Source of the DNA: Sarcocystis neurona
Lineage: Eukaryota > Apicomplexa > Conoidasida > Eucoccidiorida > Sarcocystidae
Direction: 5' to 3'
Assembly: GCA_000727475.1 (NCBI GenBank)
Contig: KL647311.1
Location: 368,073-432,072 of the forward strand
Length of the DNA stretch: 64,000 bases
Below are positions 24,301 to 37,703 of the stretch, piece after piece. The translations under genes and the position numbers were made by a program. Under the pieces are notes generated by a model that saw only the letters and a list, made by a program, of their open reading frames with translations, was not told where the DNA came from and did no database searches. The first letter of the stretch is position 1. Each line of letters begins with the position of its first letter.

Positions 24301-27300
24301 TTGGGACTGGATTTGGCTTGTTTTTGATAAGAGAGTGGGAATGTAAATTTTACTGCTTACGCAGCGAAGGAAAAAGATTCGGCTCGAGGCACTGTCCCTG
24401 ATCCGTAACGAAGGCGACCCAGATTCTCCTATGCAGAGCTTTCATTCAACTGTTTACGGATCTTCTGCATCTTCCGTAACTCTGGCGGGTTTCAGCCCGA
24501 GGGCGCGACGAACTTTGTTGACGGCTCGGATGCCTTTTGCGGCAAGTGCTACAAGAGAGGACGATCAGGTGCGTCATACGGTTCTGACCAGCTGGGACCC
24601 CACTGCATTATGTCATCTCGCTAATGGAAAACTGTGCCGGGCCGCTAAGTCTTAACTTTAGTATCGGAATTTCCTTTTTTGCCATCCCAAGGCAGAACTC
24701 AGTGTCCGACCTGGCTGCTAAAGTGGCAGAAGGCATCAGTTCAGTAACCAAGGATGCAGATAGTTAGGGAAGTTGCATGTCCGCCGCAAACCTAATGGGC
24801 ATTGCTCTCCTTTCGCACGGTCCTTGACGGGTGCTGCTCCATACAGAGGTACTAGTGGACCGTGAAACGCTGTGCACGGGGTACGTATAGACTCAGTGTG
24901 CTCGTTGAAAACAGTGTTCACACGCTACTAGCTGGTCATGGCATAGTACCCGATGTGTTGTTCACTGTTCAGAGCACCCAAGTATTTCTGTGCCCTGACT
25001 TTCCCTCTCTTGCTACTCTGAAACTCAAACACAAAGAGCAGCGCTGCGTGCCCGAACTGCGCTTGTTCGTATGTGCTACGCATCGCTGCACGTTACGCGT
25101 CCTCGAAAAAGTGGTTGATGTTTTTGTGTTTCACTTCCTGGATGCACCCGAACACCATTCCCTCCACCGCAGTTTTTTAATCTCGTGGGCGTACCACGTA
25201 TGCTTCGCAGCGCCTTGGACTCCACGATGTTGAATTTCCAGCTTAGAACAATATATGATGCAATCACTTTGCTTTCCGGTGAAGCGAGCAGCTGACTGTC
25301 GGCGAAGTCGTCGAGGAGTCCGTGAAGGGAAAATTTTGTCTTTCTGTACTTCTGCCATGGGAATCACACCGGGTGCAGATGCCAGGCGCCTGTCAGGTGC
25401 TTGGACAGGGCATGCGTAGGCGTAGTGGCCCGGCTCCTGTGGGCGTTGCAATGACCTCTGTGCGACTTTGATACGCAATATATACTTCTGTTATACTGTA
25501 CAGGAGCTTTCGGCAGACGTGTGGGCGGCAACTGCTGCGAAGGTGATGTGTTAGTGTTGCCTGGGGCTCGCTTGCAACAGCAGATCTCAAGCATCGATAG
25601 CGGATTGCCGGGCCTTTAACGCAAACTGTGGTCCGTCTTCGTGCTCAGACCCTGACCTCATACCTCACTGGGTTAATCTGCGGCCAGTGTCTTCGAGGGT
25701 TATCTCTGCAAATATTGAACAGGAGAGTTGTCTTGTAGAAGGGTAAGTGCTGCTGTCTGTGTTGCGTTCAAGCAGTTTTGTTCCCTGTGTCTGGTATTTC
25801 ATGTAGCTAAACGCATTCTGAGACTGCTACGTTGTAATCGGATGTTCCACAGTAAATCGGCAAGAGCGCCTCTGTGCAGCGCAGTGCGTCGAACAAGTCC
25901 TGTCCTGTACGTGTTCTGTGTGTGGTTACTCATCAACAGGTTTCAGCCTGCCTCTTCGTGGGGTGTGAAGCGTTGAGATTCAATAGCTTTGCGATTTCCA
26001 TTACGCAGCCTTTACTGTGATATAGAGTATGAAACACAGTTAATGGGGATCTGCACCTCTGTCAGCTTCCGTGGACCTAGGCCCTGTTTTTAGGACAGCA
26101 GAGTTTGACTGGAAGAGGGCGGTCACGGCGTACTGAGCAAGAACGCATTTGCAGATGTGCTTGACAATGGAAGCAAACATTTGGAGACGTGTTTGGCAAC
26201 GTGTGAATGCTTTCCGTCGGTAAAAAAACAGCCTTCAGCAGTCGACGCTGTAGCTGGGACTTCTGTCGTTCAGACAATGGAGAGCTGGAGACGACTCAAT
26301 GTCTTTGCTGCTGAAGAAAGGGCAAAATTCGTACTAGTCAGGCGCGCTTGCTCCGGGTTGGAGTGTGGAAAATCATGTGATAACATAGACTGGCAATGAA
26401 CCAGTGTCCCTCGTTCTAATGGAGCGACAATATAGTGGAATCCAGGCTTAGGTACAAAACACGAGTTTTCCTTTTGTAATGTGAGAAAGAACTGGGTGTT
26501 TGATGTTGGACAGTTTGCTTTAATTCGTGCACCCACCAAGCAGGCGATCACTTCGCGCAAGGTTCGCTCTGCAGGGGTGACCGGTCGCCCTTGGCTGCCC
26601 CGATGCAGCTGAAAGGGAAGCCGGCCGTATTGAAGACAAGTGGGAAACACTTGCGTACGGTGAATCCTTCCACGTGTGTCCCATCTCGCACGCACATCAC
26701 TGGAGCTCCAGGACACGTCAGGAGATTCCTAGCTGTGGTTCGTCGCCGAGGAAGAGCTGACTCTTCTCTCCGTCCTGCGGGACGCTATCATGTAGTACTA
26801 TGTGCAACAGTCATAAATTTTAGTCCAAGGCGACTCATACGGGAGAAGGAGTGTGGTCTTTCCGACTACAACAGGCAGGAACTGGAATCCGCAACCTTCG
26901 TTGTAAATCGGTGTTCCACGGCTGCCTCAACAACAACTTAGGTGGACAAAAACACGCAAGAGCGGGACAGGATCGCAGCAATAGTTAGGCGTAGTAGCGG
27001 AATACGTTGAGGCGCACAGCATTCGAGCCTGACGAAGGAACGCTGCGAGCCACGGCACCCTCTTCCTTCAAAGGCAATCGACCAGGAAGGCAGGGCTTCG
27101 TGCAAAGGAGATGTAACTGTTTACAAAATGCAGTAACAGTGCAGGACGGATCCGGCTGTAGAATCCGGCGAACTGAGCGAAACAAATACAGACATATGGC
27201 ACTGCCGTAGAATTTCTGAGAGAAGCGAGCGTTTTGACTGTGGTGTACATTCACTGTGCGGATTTGGCGGGAACATCCAAGAATACTGCTTCGTCTGGCG

Positions 27301-27346
27301 GCTTTTCTATGGTCCGTTGAGAGAGGGGAGGGGGGACACTCGAGTC
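21350..27346. other. Repeat-poor DNA upstream of the Myb gene
   Basis: About 6 kb with no recognised coding sequence. Short open frames on both strands lack domains. The last few hundred bases before 27347 should contain the promoter and 5' untranslated region of the Myb gene, but I see no specific element I can support. Confidence 0.4.
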
Positions 27347-29975
27347 ATGGCGCCATCATTCGAAGATTTTACTGCGGAAGACGGGCCCGAGGGGCCTGGA
27401 AGTCGGCTGTTCGATGATGGGCTTGATTTCCGTGCCTCGAGAGAGACGAGTTTCGCGCTTCTTGAAACTGCTTCGCAGCTGACACTACGGTCTGGTCTCT
27501 GCCCTATGTCAGTTGAAGGTATAGGTCTGTTCAATCCTCTTTCGACCGAATGGAATAAGGGTGCTGCAAGCGATTCCTTCTTCTCCATGTCCCGGATGCG
27601 GCCAGCTGATGGATTCGACTTCCACGATGTGTGGGAGAAGAAGAGTGAGTGTGCCGACCAGGAGCATAAAGCGTTAAGACAGCAGCAGCTGCAGGCCCAA
27701 CAAGGAGTGCAACAACCAGAGCAACATCTGGAACGTCAGAAACATGAGACACAGCACACGGAGCAAGGACGGCAACCACAAGGGCAGGAGCTGCGCCGCC
27801 AAGGGCAGGACCTGCAGCGTCAGCCGCAAGAGGCGACCCAAGAGCAGAAAGATTTGCACACCCACCAGCAGGAGGTGGGAAGGATGAATGTTAACTGGGA
27901 ACTGCATCCTGCTGCAGTGTCTTCAGACGGATATGCAAGTGAGGAACTCACGCATGAGAAAAACGTTGCCAAGGAGGCGGGAAGCGCGTGGTGCCCTACA
28001 GCAGGCTTTTCGGCCGCGCAGTCACACGATCAAGGAACCGCCACTACGTGGGTGGCGGAGAGTGTGGCAAAAGGTCCTGAGTCTGAAGCGGCGGTTCACA
28101 GCTGCGCCACCGGTCCATCCCGTTCCACCTCCGTCCGTACTCCAGCTGTAACTGACAAATCCGGCAGCGAGTTGTTCACGGAAACGTCAGCTGGAGGTGG
28201 AGCAGTAAAACAAAAAACGTCTAGCGGCTTGGTTGTGCGACCGCCTCAACAATCCAACGAACCGGCTGCTCTTTCTCCACCTGCAAATCCACCGAAAAGC
28301 GATGTGACGGCTGGTGTCGGTGACGAACTAGGAGAACCCCGCCGGTACTCCGTTTCTTCGGCGGTCTCGGCAACAATCGTGCAGGACGCCGAAAAGTGGT
28401 TTGCTCCACACGGAGCTCTTACAGACCGCAATCTGTCCATTTCTGCTTTGGTCGCAGCAGCTTCCGAACAGGCTGAAGCATCTGCTGCCAGCATTACAGG
28501 AACGCCTCTAAGCGTACCACACGTGGAGAAGTTGCGTGAAGGGAACTGCGAACGTCCCGTTTTCCCAGACGAAAAACTGATCCTTACAAAACAGATTCTC
28601 GCGACCAGCCGAAACTGCGGCAGCAAGGGGCGTTTCGACACCAGTGGAGGCGTGTCGAGTTGGGCAAGCAGCATGGAGGACAAGACGCATCTTCTTTCGC
28701 AGATCCTGCCGTGTTCCTCTCTAACTTCTCCTGCGTCCACGTGCTCGTCCACGTCATCCCCGCGGTGCGAGGCTGCCCCGATGAACATCACGCATGCAGG
28801 GAGATTGGTTACGCTTCCAGGAATAGATATCGTATCAAATGTTTCGACTGCCGCCCCGACACGTGCAGGCTCTGGAAATTTCACGGGTAACAAAATCCTA
28901 GCAACAGCGGAGCGCTCCGGACTACTTTTCTCCTCCCCTTCAGCTGTTGCTTCACTTCCCGAACAGCTTCTAGTGGGACACTCCACGTCGTTGGGGATCG
29001 TACCGCCGCCTTCTGTTGAAACGCGAGGCCTTCGAAAACTGCTGACAAATACCCCAATTATCTCCGAGGCACAGGAGGCAATCTTCACACGCCAGAAAGC
29101 CTTCCCGTTGTCATTGTCGGCCGCATCCGTCAACCCTCTTTCCCTTGAGCACGGCGCGAAGGCGCTCACTGATGACGATGAAGGCGACGCCCCAGCAGAG
29201 ACCAAGCTGAGGACCAGTACAGGTCAGGGTGCTGCTGGCACTTTTGGAAGTTGCAGCGTCAGAGGGTCGCTACGTAGTGGAAGTGTGCAGGACGATAACC
29301 TTCGTGACGAGAATGCTGTCGCTTATTCGGATACTGCTGTCGCCACTACTGCGTCCATTAACCGTACGCGTCTGCCTTGTGGAAGTCCCTCTGCTGCCCG
29401 CCCGTTTCCTCCATCGGTGGCTGAGGAAGAAGGCGAAATGTGGAGGGGAACTGCTGCTGCTTTCCTTGAAAGTTCCGTTTCGCTAAGATCTACATGTGAA
29501 AATACGCTCGGCTCGGTTGCGCCATCCCCTGTGATATCTACGAGCAAACTGCCGATTACAGGCGGCTCGGTCTCACGATCGAGAAACACTGCGATGGCGA
29601 AGTCCACAGTGCAGGCTACGGGGTTAAAAGACGCAGCTCACGACCACTCCAAGGAGGAAAGTTACCTGCAATCGCTCAAAAGTCACCGACGCGCGGACAG
29701 ACAGGAGGATAAAACTTTGATAGGACTAGAAAACAGCGGGCCTCCTTTGCCAGCACCGCTTCTAACACCCCCTTCCGAACAAACTGCTGAGCCCCGCATT
29801 TATTCGGGGGAACATCCAAAGGGAAGAAAGGATGCAATGCCGAAAGCAGCAGATGGAATTCGGGCCTCCGAGCAGCCCTTCGAGGGCCAAACCAGAATGG
29901 ACACACCTAGCCGAGCATCGGAAACCCGGCGACTACGGGCTGATAGCTACACGCCGGTTCACGGCGGAATCGAAG
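27347..29975 (+). CDS. Myb gene exon 1: N-terminal Gln-rich disordered region
   Basis: Start chosen at ATG 27347 (context gagtcATGG, with G at -3 and +4), giving MAPSFEDFTAEDG. Frames beginning upstream would need a non-ATG start. It holds 876 codons plus one base before the donor GTGACC at 29976. Residues about 110-190 form a Gln/Glu/His/Arg-rich stretch with QQQLQAQQ and repeated Q-x-Q steps. The rest is Ser/Thr/Ala-rich with no domain. If the exon read through, the frame would stop at 30002-30004. It joins exon 2 in phase (g + ga = Gly). It could instead be a separate gene, but the clean phase match and similar composition argue for one gene. Confidence 0.72.
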
Positions 29976-31472
29976 GTGACCACTCTGCTGGCGCTGTACA
30001 GTAGATCAGTTGGTGTCAAGGGGGAGAGGTAAATGCAGCTGTGCAATAGTACTGAAGCTCATGCGGAAATTAACGTTGGTGTTAATGTGGGAGATGTGTA
30101 TGTAGTCATGCAATAGTGTAGAACCACATGCAGAAATTAATGTGTTCTTCTGTAGTGACATACACGTACTACGTGGTGCGTCGTGGTGCCGGTAGCAGCT
30201 GAGCGCGCGTGATTCTCAAGAAGAGGAAGATGCAAATCTTGGCACCTGGTGATCCTCAAAAAGGGCGGCGTTTTCTCTAAGAGATCACCAGACTGACTTG
30301 CAGAAGGGTGAACTTCCCCTAAGTCGACAGTCGTGGTAGTCCCACGTGCGCTTGGTGGACTTCTGCCGTAGATCTATTTATCACTCTCTCTACACGCATA
30401 CATGTCTATATCATACATGCCTGGGTATACATTTGCTTGCACGCCGCGTATGTTTGTCAAGATTTCAAGACGCAGATGGTAATACTATCTGACGAGAATG
30501 TGAAGTTGTAGCGTATGCACGTTGTTGTAGTAGTCACCGGAATACCACACGGCGCCTCTGACGTCACACCAGGGAACAACCGTGGCCTCCTGTTCGCTGT
30601 GCCAATGACACTCAAGTCTTCGCCAGAAGTCGAGACGTACGGTTGCGTGCTTACATTCGTAAGAAAACAACAACAGCTGGATATATGTGCCTGTAAGTGT
30701 CGACCGCGTGGCATCCAGAAGTTAACTTTCAAAAGCCGGAGCAAAGCTTCGCGGCGTAGGTGGAGTCAGACATGCACTGCGTCCTCCTTACCACAGAGAC
30801 GAAACCCTTCGTTTACGTCAGAGTAAAAGCAAAATTGTGCAATTAGCAATGATTCCGTCTGAGCGTGTCACATGCGGGTTATTACCTTTTAACTTTCTCC
30901 AAAGCGGCCTGCAATATATTGACCACCTCACGACTGTTTCCCTCCTCATGAGGCGACTTCGGCAAAATAACTGCTTTTGTTCAGTACACCCCAGGCGTTT
31001 GGCAATTAACCTCTTGAACGCAGCCCCTGGAGAATGTGACAGCGTGCGTGCTAGCTGTGTCTTTGCTTTACTTTGTAAGTATTGTGGTGCGTACTTCGGA
31101 TATCGTGACAAGTGCATCCCAGAGGATTGGTGCTTGCCTGCGGCTAATGATACGTGTTGCTCCTGAGCAGCAAGTGCTGCGAGGATGCCAGCAGCGGCCA
31201 TCCCAGCGCATTTGTGTTTCTGTGAAGGAGTACGGTTGCCGTGAAAAGACGTCGTCTGTCCTCTCGCTAAATGATTTTAGATGACTGGCTCCCGCCACAT
31301 GCCTTCCTCTATCCTGACACATCCTCTCCGCAGAGCGTTCTGGCAAAAAGTGGCCGCATTTGCAAAGATAGCTCTCTAGGCTTTGTTTTTTCCATCATGC
31401 TTCGATCGCCCGTGTCAGGTCTTCGTCTGCAATCGAACACGTGAGCGTGAGCCAGTGGTTCTGCTGTTGCAG
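29976..31472. other. Intron 1 of the Myb gene
   Basis: 1.5 kb between donor GTGACC and acceptor GTTGCAG. It contains an imperfect repeat starting at 30042 and again at 30109 (tgcaatagt ... catgc(a/g)gaaattaa), a 67-base offset. No coding sequence is recognised. Confidence 0.55.
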
Positions 31473-32594
31473 GAAGATTTCCAGAGAGGAACGCCAGCTC
31501 TATTCCGAACAGCTGCGTCGTTCATCTTGGCGACAGTACTCCTGCCTCAGTCCCTCTAGCTTCTGTGGACTCTTCCGAATCACGCCCTGCACAGCACGAG
31601 GAGACCTCGCCTGTGTTTGACGCTTTCGCTTTTCCCAAGCAGCTCGCTCTTTCTTCGTGTCCACGTGAAGTGGAGAATCTTGCCTCGCCTGACGGGTCTA
31701 AGGGAATCCTTACATGCGCTCAGCCTGCTTTGCTCTCCGTGCCACCAGCTCCAACTCTGTCCCCGAGCTTAGCAAGCCAATCGAAAGAGACGTTCACCAA
31801 GAAGACAGTCGGCGAAACTACAGCTTGTCTTCCATTGACCTCCTCTAGCGTGTCTGCTGTTGAGTTATGCGACATTCAACGAGGTTGTAGCACAGCGATG
31901 GAGAGGAGTTTCAGTAAATCCGAAGGACGCAGTGCTGGATTACACGGAACATTGTTCACTGATCCCGATTCGCAGCAGGAGCTGGAGGCACCAAAGCTGG
32001 GGGATGTGACACCTACGCTTTTCGGCGCATCTACACCAAAACCTGTGCCTCCTCTATCCCGTACGGCGTCCCTCCAACGTACGGCGGATGTGCCTGCTCA
32101 CGCCGGTACGGTGCACGAAGGTGAACCAAGCAGACGCAATCTCCTTCCGTGGAAAAGCTTCGGTGGCCAGTCCAGGCCAGCGCATCTATCAGGTGCATCG
32201 ACGGTGTTGGTGGACAGCATGCGAAAAAACAGGCAGAACAGTGGGAGTGGAAACTGCCATGACTCTGGCGCAACTTACAGTCATCGCAGATACGCGTGGT
32301 ACACATCCGCTGCAAAACGAAGCAGCAGTAGTCCCATCACCTCAACGTGCAGAGCAAAGGATACGACCGCCGCCCAATTCAAATCTGTAATGCCTCGGGA
32401 CGCCTGCGCACTGCAGCCACATACCAACGCAACCAGGGGCGGACCCACAGCCACTGCAGGTGGGGGAGGAGCTAGAAAGCCTCAGTGGAGCGAAGCGGAA
32501 GACGCAATGCTCCAGAAGTTTTTCGAAGTTTTTCACTTGAAATGGGCTGCAATCTCAGCGCATCTCACCGCCAGGTTTGGAATTCCGCGTACCG
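31473..32594 (+). CDS. Myb gene exon 2: linker and most of Myb repeat R2
   Basis: Acceptor CTGCTGTTGCAG at 31461-31472. The frame is open from the first base through GRFPERNASS and a Ser/Thr/Pro-rich linker to the Myb repeat. R2 begins at about residue 1213 with PQWSEAEDAMLQKFFE, then LKWAAISAHLTARFGIPRTG. Trp 1215 and Trp 1234 are 19 apart, as in c-Myb. The exon ends one base into the Gly of G-K-Q-C-R, at the donor GTAAGC (32595). Reading on past the donor gives a stop at 32630-32632. Confidence 0.87.
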
Positions 32595-33537
32595 GTAAGC
32601 GAGCCGGCAACACAAACGAGCAAGCCGTCTAACCCAACTCGGGACCGACTCTCAGACCTGCGAAGCACTGTCGGGCTGACCTCGACTCATTGACACATAT
32701 GGTCCCGCACACAGAAGTGTAAGGTGACTGGAAATTTGCAGACTTGCTCGTGCGTTAAGCATCAACGTAGACGGTGAATCCACGGGTGCATATATATTAC
32801 GTATCCCTGTATATAATTTCGGCTACTTATGCATGAATTTGTACCGTAGTCAGCGAAAGTATCAACTTCCACTAACTGTCTTAAGCGTCCGGCCATAACA
32901 GGAGGTCGTCACTCATATTCTTCAAAGTCAACATGGGTGGTCACGCCCGCTCCTCCGCGGAGAAGGTGTATCGGTGTGCTGGTAGAGGTTCTTGGTGTCC
33001 CTCTATTTGCTCCGGACTGCTGGGAGTTTCTCTCGACAAAAGAGAAAGTCGAGGATTAGTGTATATTCTCGCGGACGATTGTGCTTCAAAATTGATGGTT
33101 GGGTCTCCTGGGTACTCTAAAGCCGCGGGAGATGTTTGCGAGTCAACTGCAATTTGCTGCATTCCACCCTTTTTGTATTTCCATCATATGCATGTCGCTT
33201 CGTAATGGTGCAATGCTGCTTATACCCCCTTACGTGGGGACTTATGCAGAGGCAGCACTGCGCTTGTAGACAGGAAATGCTAACGACAACTTCCTACGAC
33301 TGTCTTGAGCTGGAGCCACCGCAGTCCTGCCCTTTGAAGGTGACTGAATGCTCGTGTGCATAGAGTATGTTCGACTTGATTATTGCGATGGAGAGTTTTC
33401 CCGTTCCATGTTCACGGTATCTAGAGGTCACTCTGCTACTTTGTGTATCCACTTGGTAGGCGTGTGATCCGGAAGGTCGTCCGACACTCCACACTCTGAT
33501 TCGTTATGGATAAAGTGACTCTGCGTTTCTGTTGCAG
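32595..33537. other. Intron 2 of the Myb gene
   Basis: 943 bases, interrupting the codon for the Gly of G-K-Q-C-R in R2. Mostly unique sequence with a short TA stretch near 32790. Nothing else is seen. Confidence 0.8.
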
Positions 33538-33644
33538 GCAAACAATGCCGGGAGCGCTGGTGCAATCACGTGAACCCTGCTGTGAAGAAAGGAGGCTGGA
33601 CTCCCTTTGAAGACGCCTATATTCTCCGACGCCAAAAAGAAATG
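33538..33644 (+). CDS. Myb gene exon 3: end of R2, start of R3
   Basis: A 107-base exon after TGTTGCAG (33531-33537). It reads GKQCRERWCNHVNPAVKK, then GGWTPFEDAYILRRQKEM, ending at the donor GTGCGA (33645) in phase 0. G-K-Q-C-R-E-R-W-x-N-H-x-N-P-x-V-K-K is the hallmark of the third helix of R2 and the R2-R3 linker in animal and plant Mybs. Trp 1258 is the third Trp of R2 and Trp 1271 the first of R3. Too short and too spliced to appear as an obvious open frame, but among the most certain coding pieces in the window. Confidence 0.92.
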
Positions 33645-34339
33645 GTGCGACAAAGGATATGCGCTACATTGCGTGGAGTTGGGGGAGCGACATCATAAGT
33701 TGACCGCTGCTAGTGCGAGTACTGACGAATCCTGTGTGTCATTATGCAGCACGTAATATGACATACGATTTGTGGTGTTACTTGTGTCAAATGACGGACA
33801 TTGTCAGTCATGTTGCGCACGCATACGCTCGGTGAAACGTTATTTGACACCGGCCCTCGACATTGTAAAATGTGTGTGAACACAAGCTGCGCAGCCAATG
33901 CTATAATTACACTGGCGCGTAGGCGCAGATACTGCACTGTGGGCAAAGATAGCCGAATTGATTTGCAGAAATATAAATGCATATGCACGTATGTTTCCTT
34001 ACCTTCGAGCATACAAAAAGAGCACTGGCGCTACTGCAGAGCGTAAAATTTGCCCAATACAAGCCGTGTGGAACCACCTGCGTCACGTCCGGGGCTGCGC
34101 AAGTATTGTTTTATGAGCTGCTTTTCTTCCGCTATCCTGAGAACAGTTGTGCTTCAGTTCTCTCTACTTTGGAGTATTATTGTGTATTTGGATAAACATT
34201 GGCAGTATGGAAAGCAAGTATCAATTTTCACATCGACCTTGCTTGCTCCGCTCGTGGGAGTTCTTAGGTGAGACTAACAGTGGTCCCTTGACAAGACGCC
34301 ACGCGTCGTGCTGTCGTCATCCCCTGTTCACTTGTACAG
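33645..34339. other. Intron 3 of the Myb gene
   Basis: 695 bases, splitting R3 just before G-N-R-W. Unique sequence; nothing else is seen. Confidence 0.8.
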
Positions 34340-37300
34340 GGAAATCGGTGGGCGGCAATTGCAAAGGAGCTGCCCGGTCGAACAGAAAATGCGGTCAAAA
34401 ACCGTTTTATCTCCCTCAGCAACTCCCGCGGGTCCGGGCGATCCGGTGGCTACAGCCGTACTTCCCGGGGTGTCGGCGTCGACACACAAGAGAGACAAAA
34501 CGGAGGAACAAATATAATCAGAGGACGGACAAGCCTTACAAACAGGAGAGTCAAGACACTTCCTGAACCACCACAAGTACAAGCTAACAGCAGCGGCACA
34601 AACAGCGGTAGTGGGGGTAGCGAAGACCGAATTAACTGTCGGAAAGAGGAAGGAGCGGCGCAGTTTGGCTCAGCGGAAAGCACCCCTGTAGATGCTAGTT
34701 TAGGAATCGATGTTGTAGAGGAACCACTGCATAAGAGGCGCAGACGGGGGGAGACGGGTGCGGTGAATGACACTGGTTTTCCAGGAATTGACCTGACGGT
34801 GGCCGTACGAGGTGAAGAGGAAAAAGAAAGCTTGTTCGAAGCATCTCTAGCGGATAAAGGTAGGAGGTGTTCGACGAGCTTGAACGAAGGCGACGAAAGT
34901 GGTGCACCCGGACCACAGCACCAACTGCCTCAGCTGCAGTGTGCTCTGCAACCCAGTTCACACGGCGCATCAGTATCCGGTGTCGGAAGAGAAATAGCTG
35001 CCTGCCAGGAAGGGTCTAGGTGCGAAGCTTCACGAGGAGACAGTCCGGTAATGTGCCTCAACACCGGCTGCGATGGAAACCCCGCACGAACAGATGTTTT
35101 TTCAGAGTGCCATCCGCGTAATACTGTGATTCCAGGCGCAGCGCGTAGAGTGGAGAACTGGCAGGAGCAACAGAGTCGGATTCGAATGACAGCCGTGCAT
35201 GCTACAGTAGATGGAAGAGACACGCATGCAAGGAGGCGACAAAAGCAGACAACGACGGCCGCTGACATATCTTCCCTCCCCGTGTCCAGAGCGCGCACTT
35301 CTGGAAAAGAAAATCAAGCAAAACACGACGTGGCAAGGCAGCAGGAACTGTCGAGGGAAACCATCGTGCGTACGCCTGCTGATCTGGAAAAACTGCGACT
35401 AATCACCAAGCGACGCGCTTTAACCAACTCTACCATGAGCGAGCCGCCACCTGTGTGGCACGAAACAGCAGAGGCTCTGCTCTCCACTGGAAGCCAGGCT
35501 CCGCAAAAAGCCGTTCCCTGCGAGCCCCTCATCTCGCAGAGCGCTTGCAGCAGCTGCGTTGGATTGTGCAGGTGTGCGGTAGGCAACGGCGCAGACGCGC
35601 CCAACGAAAGTGAACAAAGCCATCCGGTGGACAGTCATTATGAAGGAGGAAAAGCAGCGTTCACTGACGTCCGGACTTCAACAAAACTCGTGAGGGAGCA
35701 AATGCCACAACAAGCAGACCAACGACAACGACACGTGGTGCAGCGGCAGCGATGGTCAAGGAATACGCACGACATAAATTCGCAGGGCTTGCCTTTGCAG
35801 AAAACCAGCACACGCGTACCTGGATCTGCCAACGTGGAGGCTATCGATGCATCAAACGTGTCTTCAGCGCTGTGGGGAGTGTTACTTGCAAAACCGACCA
35901 CTGTGCGGTCGGAGGCCGCATGCCACTCAGAAAGACAAAACCTACAGCGTGTAGCACGACAGCAGGGTACCCCCAGGGAGGCAGTAAATCTGCAGAATTC
36001 TCCTGACCACTCTGTTGTGCCCAAAGACGGACTCAAAAGAAGGTGTACACAAGAGCATGCAGAGACCAGGCGGACACAACTTACGCAGCCTTCCCAAGCT
36101 TTTCCGGTCCTAAATTTTCCCCAGATAAACCAGACAACACAATTGCAATCACAAGAGGCGCAGCAGCAGGAACAAGGAACGCCACCGCAGCAGAAGGGCT
36201 TGCAACAGCTACGTGTGTTGCGGAGGCAGTCACAGGAGACCGGAGGCGGTTTACGCGCTTCTGCCAGTTATGAAAGCACTCCCAGCCAGGTGCTATCCCA
36301 GCGAGAGGATCGAGTATTTCCTAGAGCTTTCGCGCAACAAAACAGTAAAGGACAACATGACTCCAACGCTGGAATTCATACAAGGCTACAAGAGCAGCAC
36401 CAGCATGGGCGAGAGTCAGAAAAGCAGCCCGAGCAGCACCATTTCGGGCCAGCCACAAACCACCTGCAAGATCAGTTATTCGAGAATTTCAAGGAACATC
36501 ACACGCTACAGCTGCAGGTGTGGAAAGACGCGCAGACAGGAGACAAGGATGCTGTGAAGGGAGAACGGTGTTCGCAGCAGCTTGGCGAATTTGAAGAGCG
36601 AAGGTTCAATCTGCGGAACCACAAAGGCGCGTACGATAGTGCTCAGAAAGAGCAACACCTTGTGATTTGTTCAGAAATGAAGGGCGAATCAAATTCGACG
36701 AGCTGCGCCGACGAGATGAGTGACCCCGCGCCCAGACAGAATTTCACTGGGAACCTCGGCCACAAACCAGACCGCACACAACAGCCTGATATCCTTGCAC
36801 GCCCTTCTCTCTCTAATACAGTGCAGTGTCCATTGCCTGTTAACGTGGATGATGAGCAGGAGGGACAGCAGTCTCTCAGGCCGGAGGGGCAACTGCAGCA
36901 CTCCTCAATTTTCTCTGGTCTTCCACTGGAAAAAATGACAACGCGTGAAGCTCTCGAATTAAGCTTTGTGGCAAATACTTCGTTAAATGACCTGCAAACA
37001 GGCGCACTTCGTGGCTGGAGTTTCCCAGCTCTACAAATTTCAGAACAAGAGAACACGGTACGATGCGGCGTGAGGAAACTGTTTCCCGATACTGAAAGAA
37101 AGCAAGATGGTCTTGCAGATAGCCACACGAGCGAGGGCGCAACAAACAACAAGAAAACCAAAATCTCAAGTGGAATAGAAACGCCTCAAAGAAACCCCCT
37201 CGACGGTCCAAGCCAACCAAAACTATCCCCAACAGGCAGCAGCGCTTTGATGGAAACACTGTGCAGCTTAAGTCAAGGAGGATGTGGAGCTGCAGCAGCT

Positions 37301-37703
37301 TTGAACTTCGTTGAAAGAGAAAAATCTAAAGATACCTCCTCTGTGCCATTGTCAAGTAAAGGCGAGAGCAGCTTCTTTACATTTCCGCAAACGCGGCCAC
37401 AGCCACGTCCTGCGCAGCCGCAGCAGCAACTTGAAAACCAGCACCAGCTGCAGCAGCTACTGCTACCACAACAGCAGCCACAGCAGCCGCCTGGAGCAGC
37501 AGCGCAGGTTCCAGCATCACTTGAGAATCCATTGATTTCTCTGCGCAACTGCATCTGGTCCGGATATGATCGACAATCAGACGAAAATCTCACTGGTTCC
37601 GTTTTTACTGTGAACGAAGACGTAAGCCGAAATACTGCAGTAACGATGTTTGTTGTCCACATGTCCTACGCTTGCGTGAAGCATCAGGCATTGTTCCAAT
37701 GGG
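34340..37703 (+). CDS. Myb gene exon 4: end of R3 and long Gln-rich region
   Basis: Acceptor CACTTGTACAG (34329-34339). Opens with GNRWAAIAKELPGRTENAVK, then NRF, the second and third helices of R3. Trp 1290 and Phe 1309 complete a regular 19-residue W-W-F spacing from Trp 1271. About 1,100 codons of low-order sequence follow, including a basic KRRRR patch (about residues 1418-1422, a possible nuclear localisation signal) and Gln-rich stretches near 36120-36240 and 37400-37500 (PQQQLENQHQLQQ). Ends at the donor GTGAGC (37704) in phase 1. The frame would otherwise stop at 37720. Confidence 0.88.

Noticed and set aside
28246..29205. 319-codon minus-strand frame opposite Myb exon 1
   Set aside because: Antisense shadow of a long biased coding exon; no domain, and the sense strand has matching splice phases.
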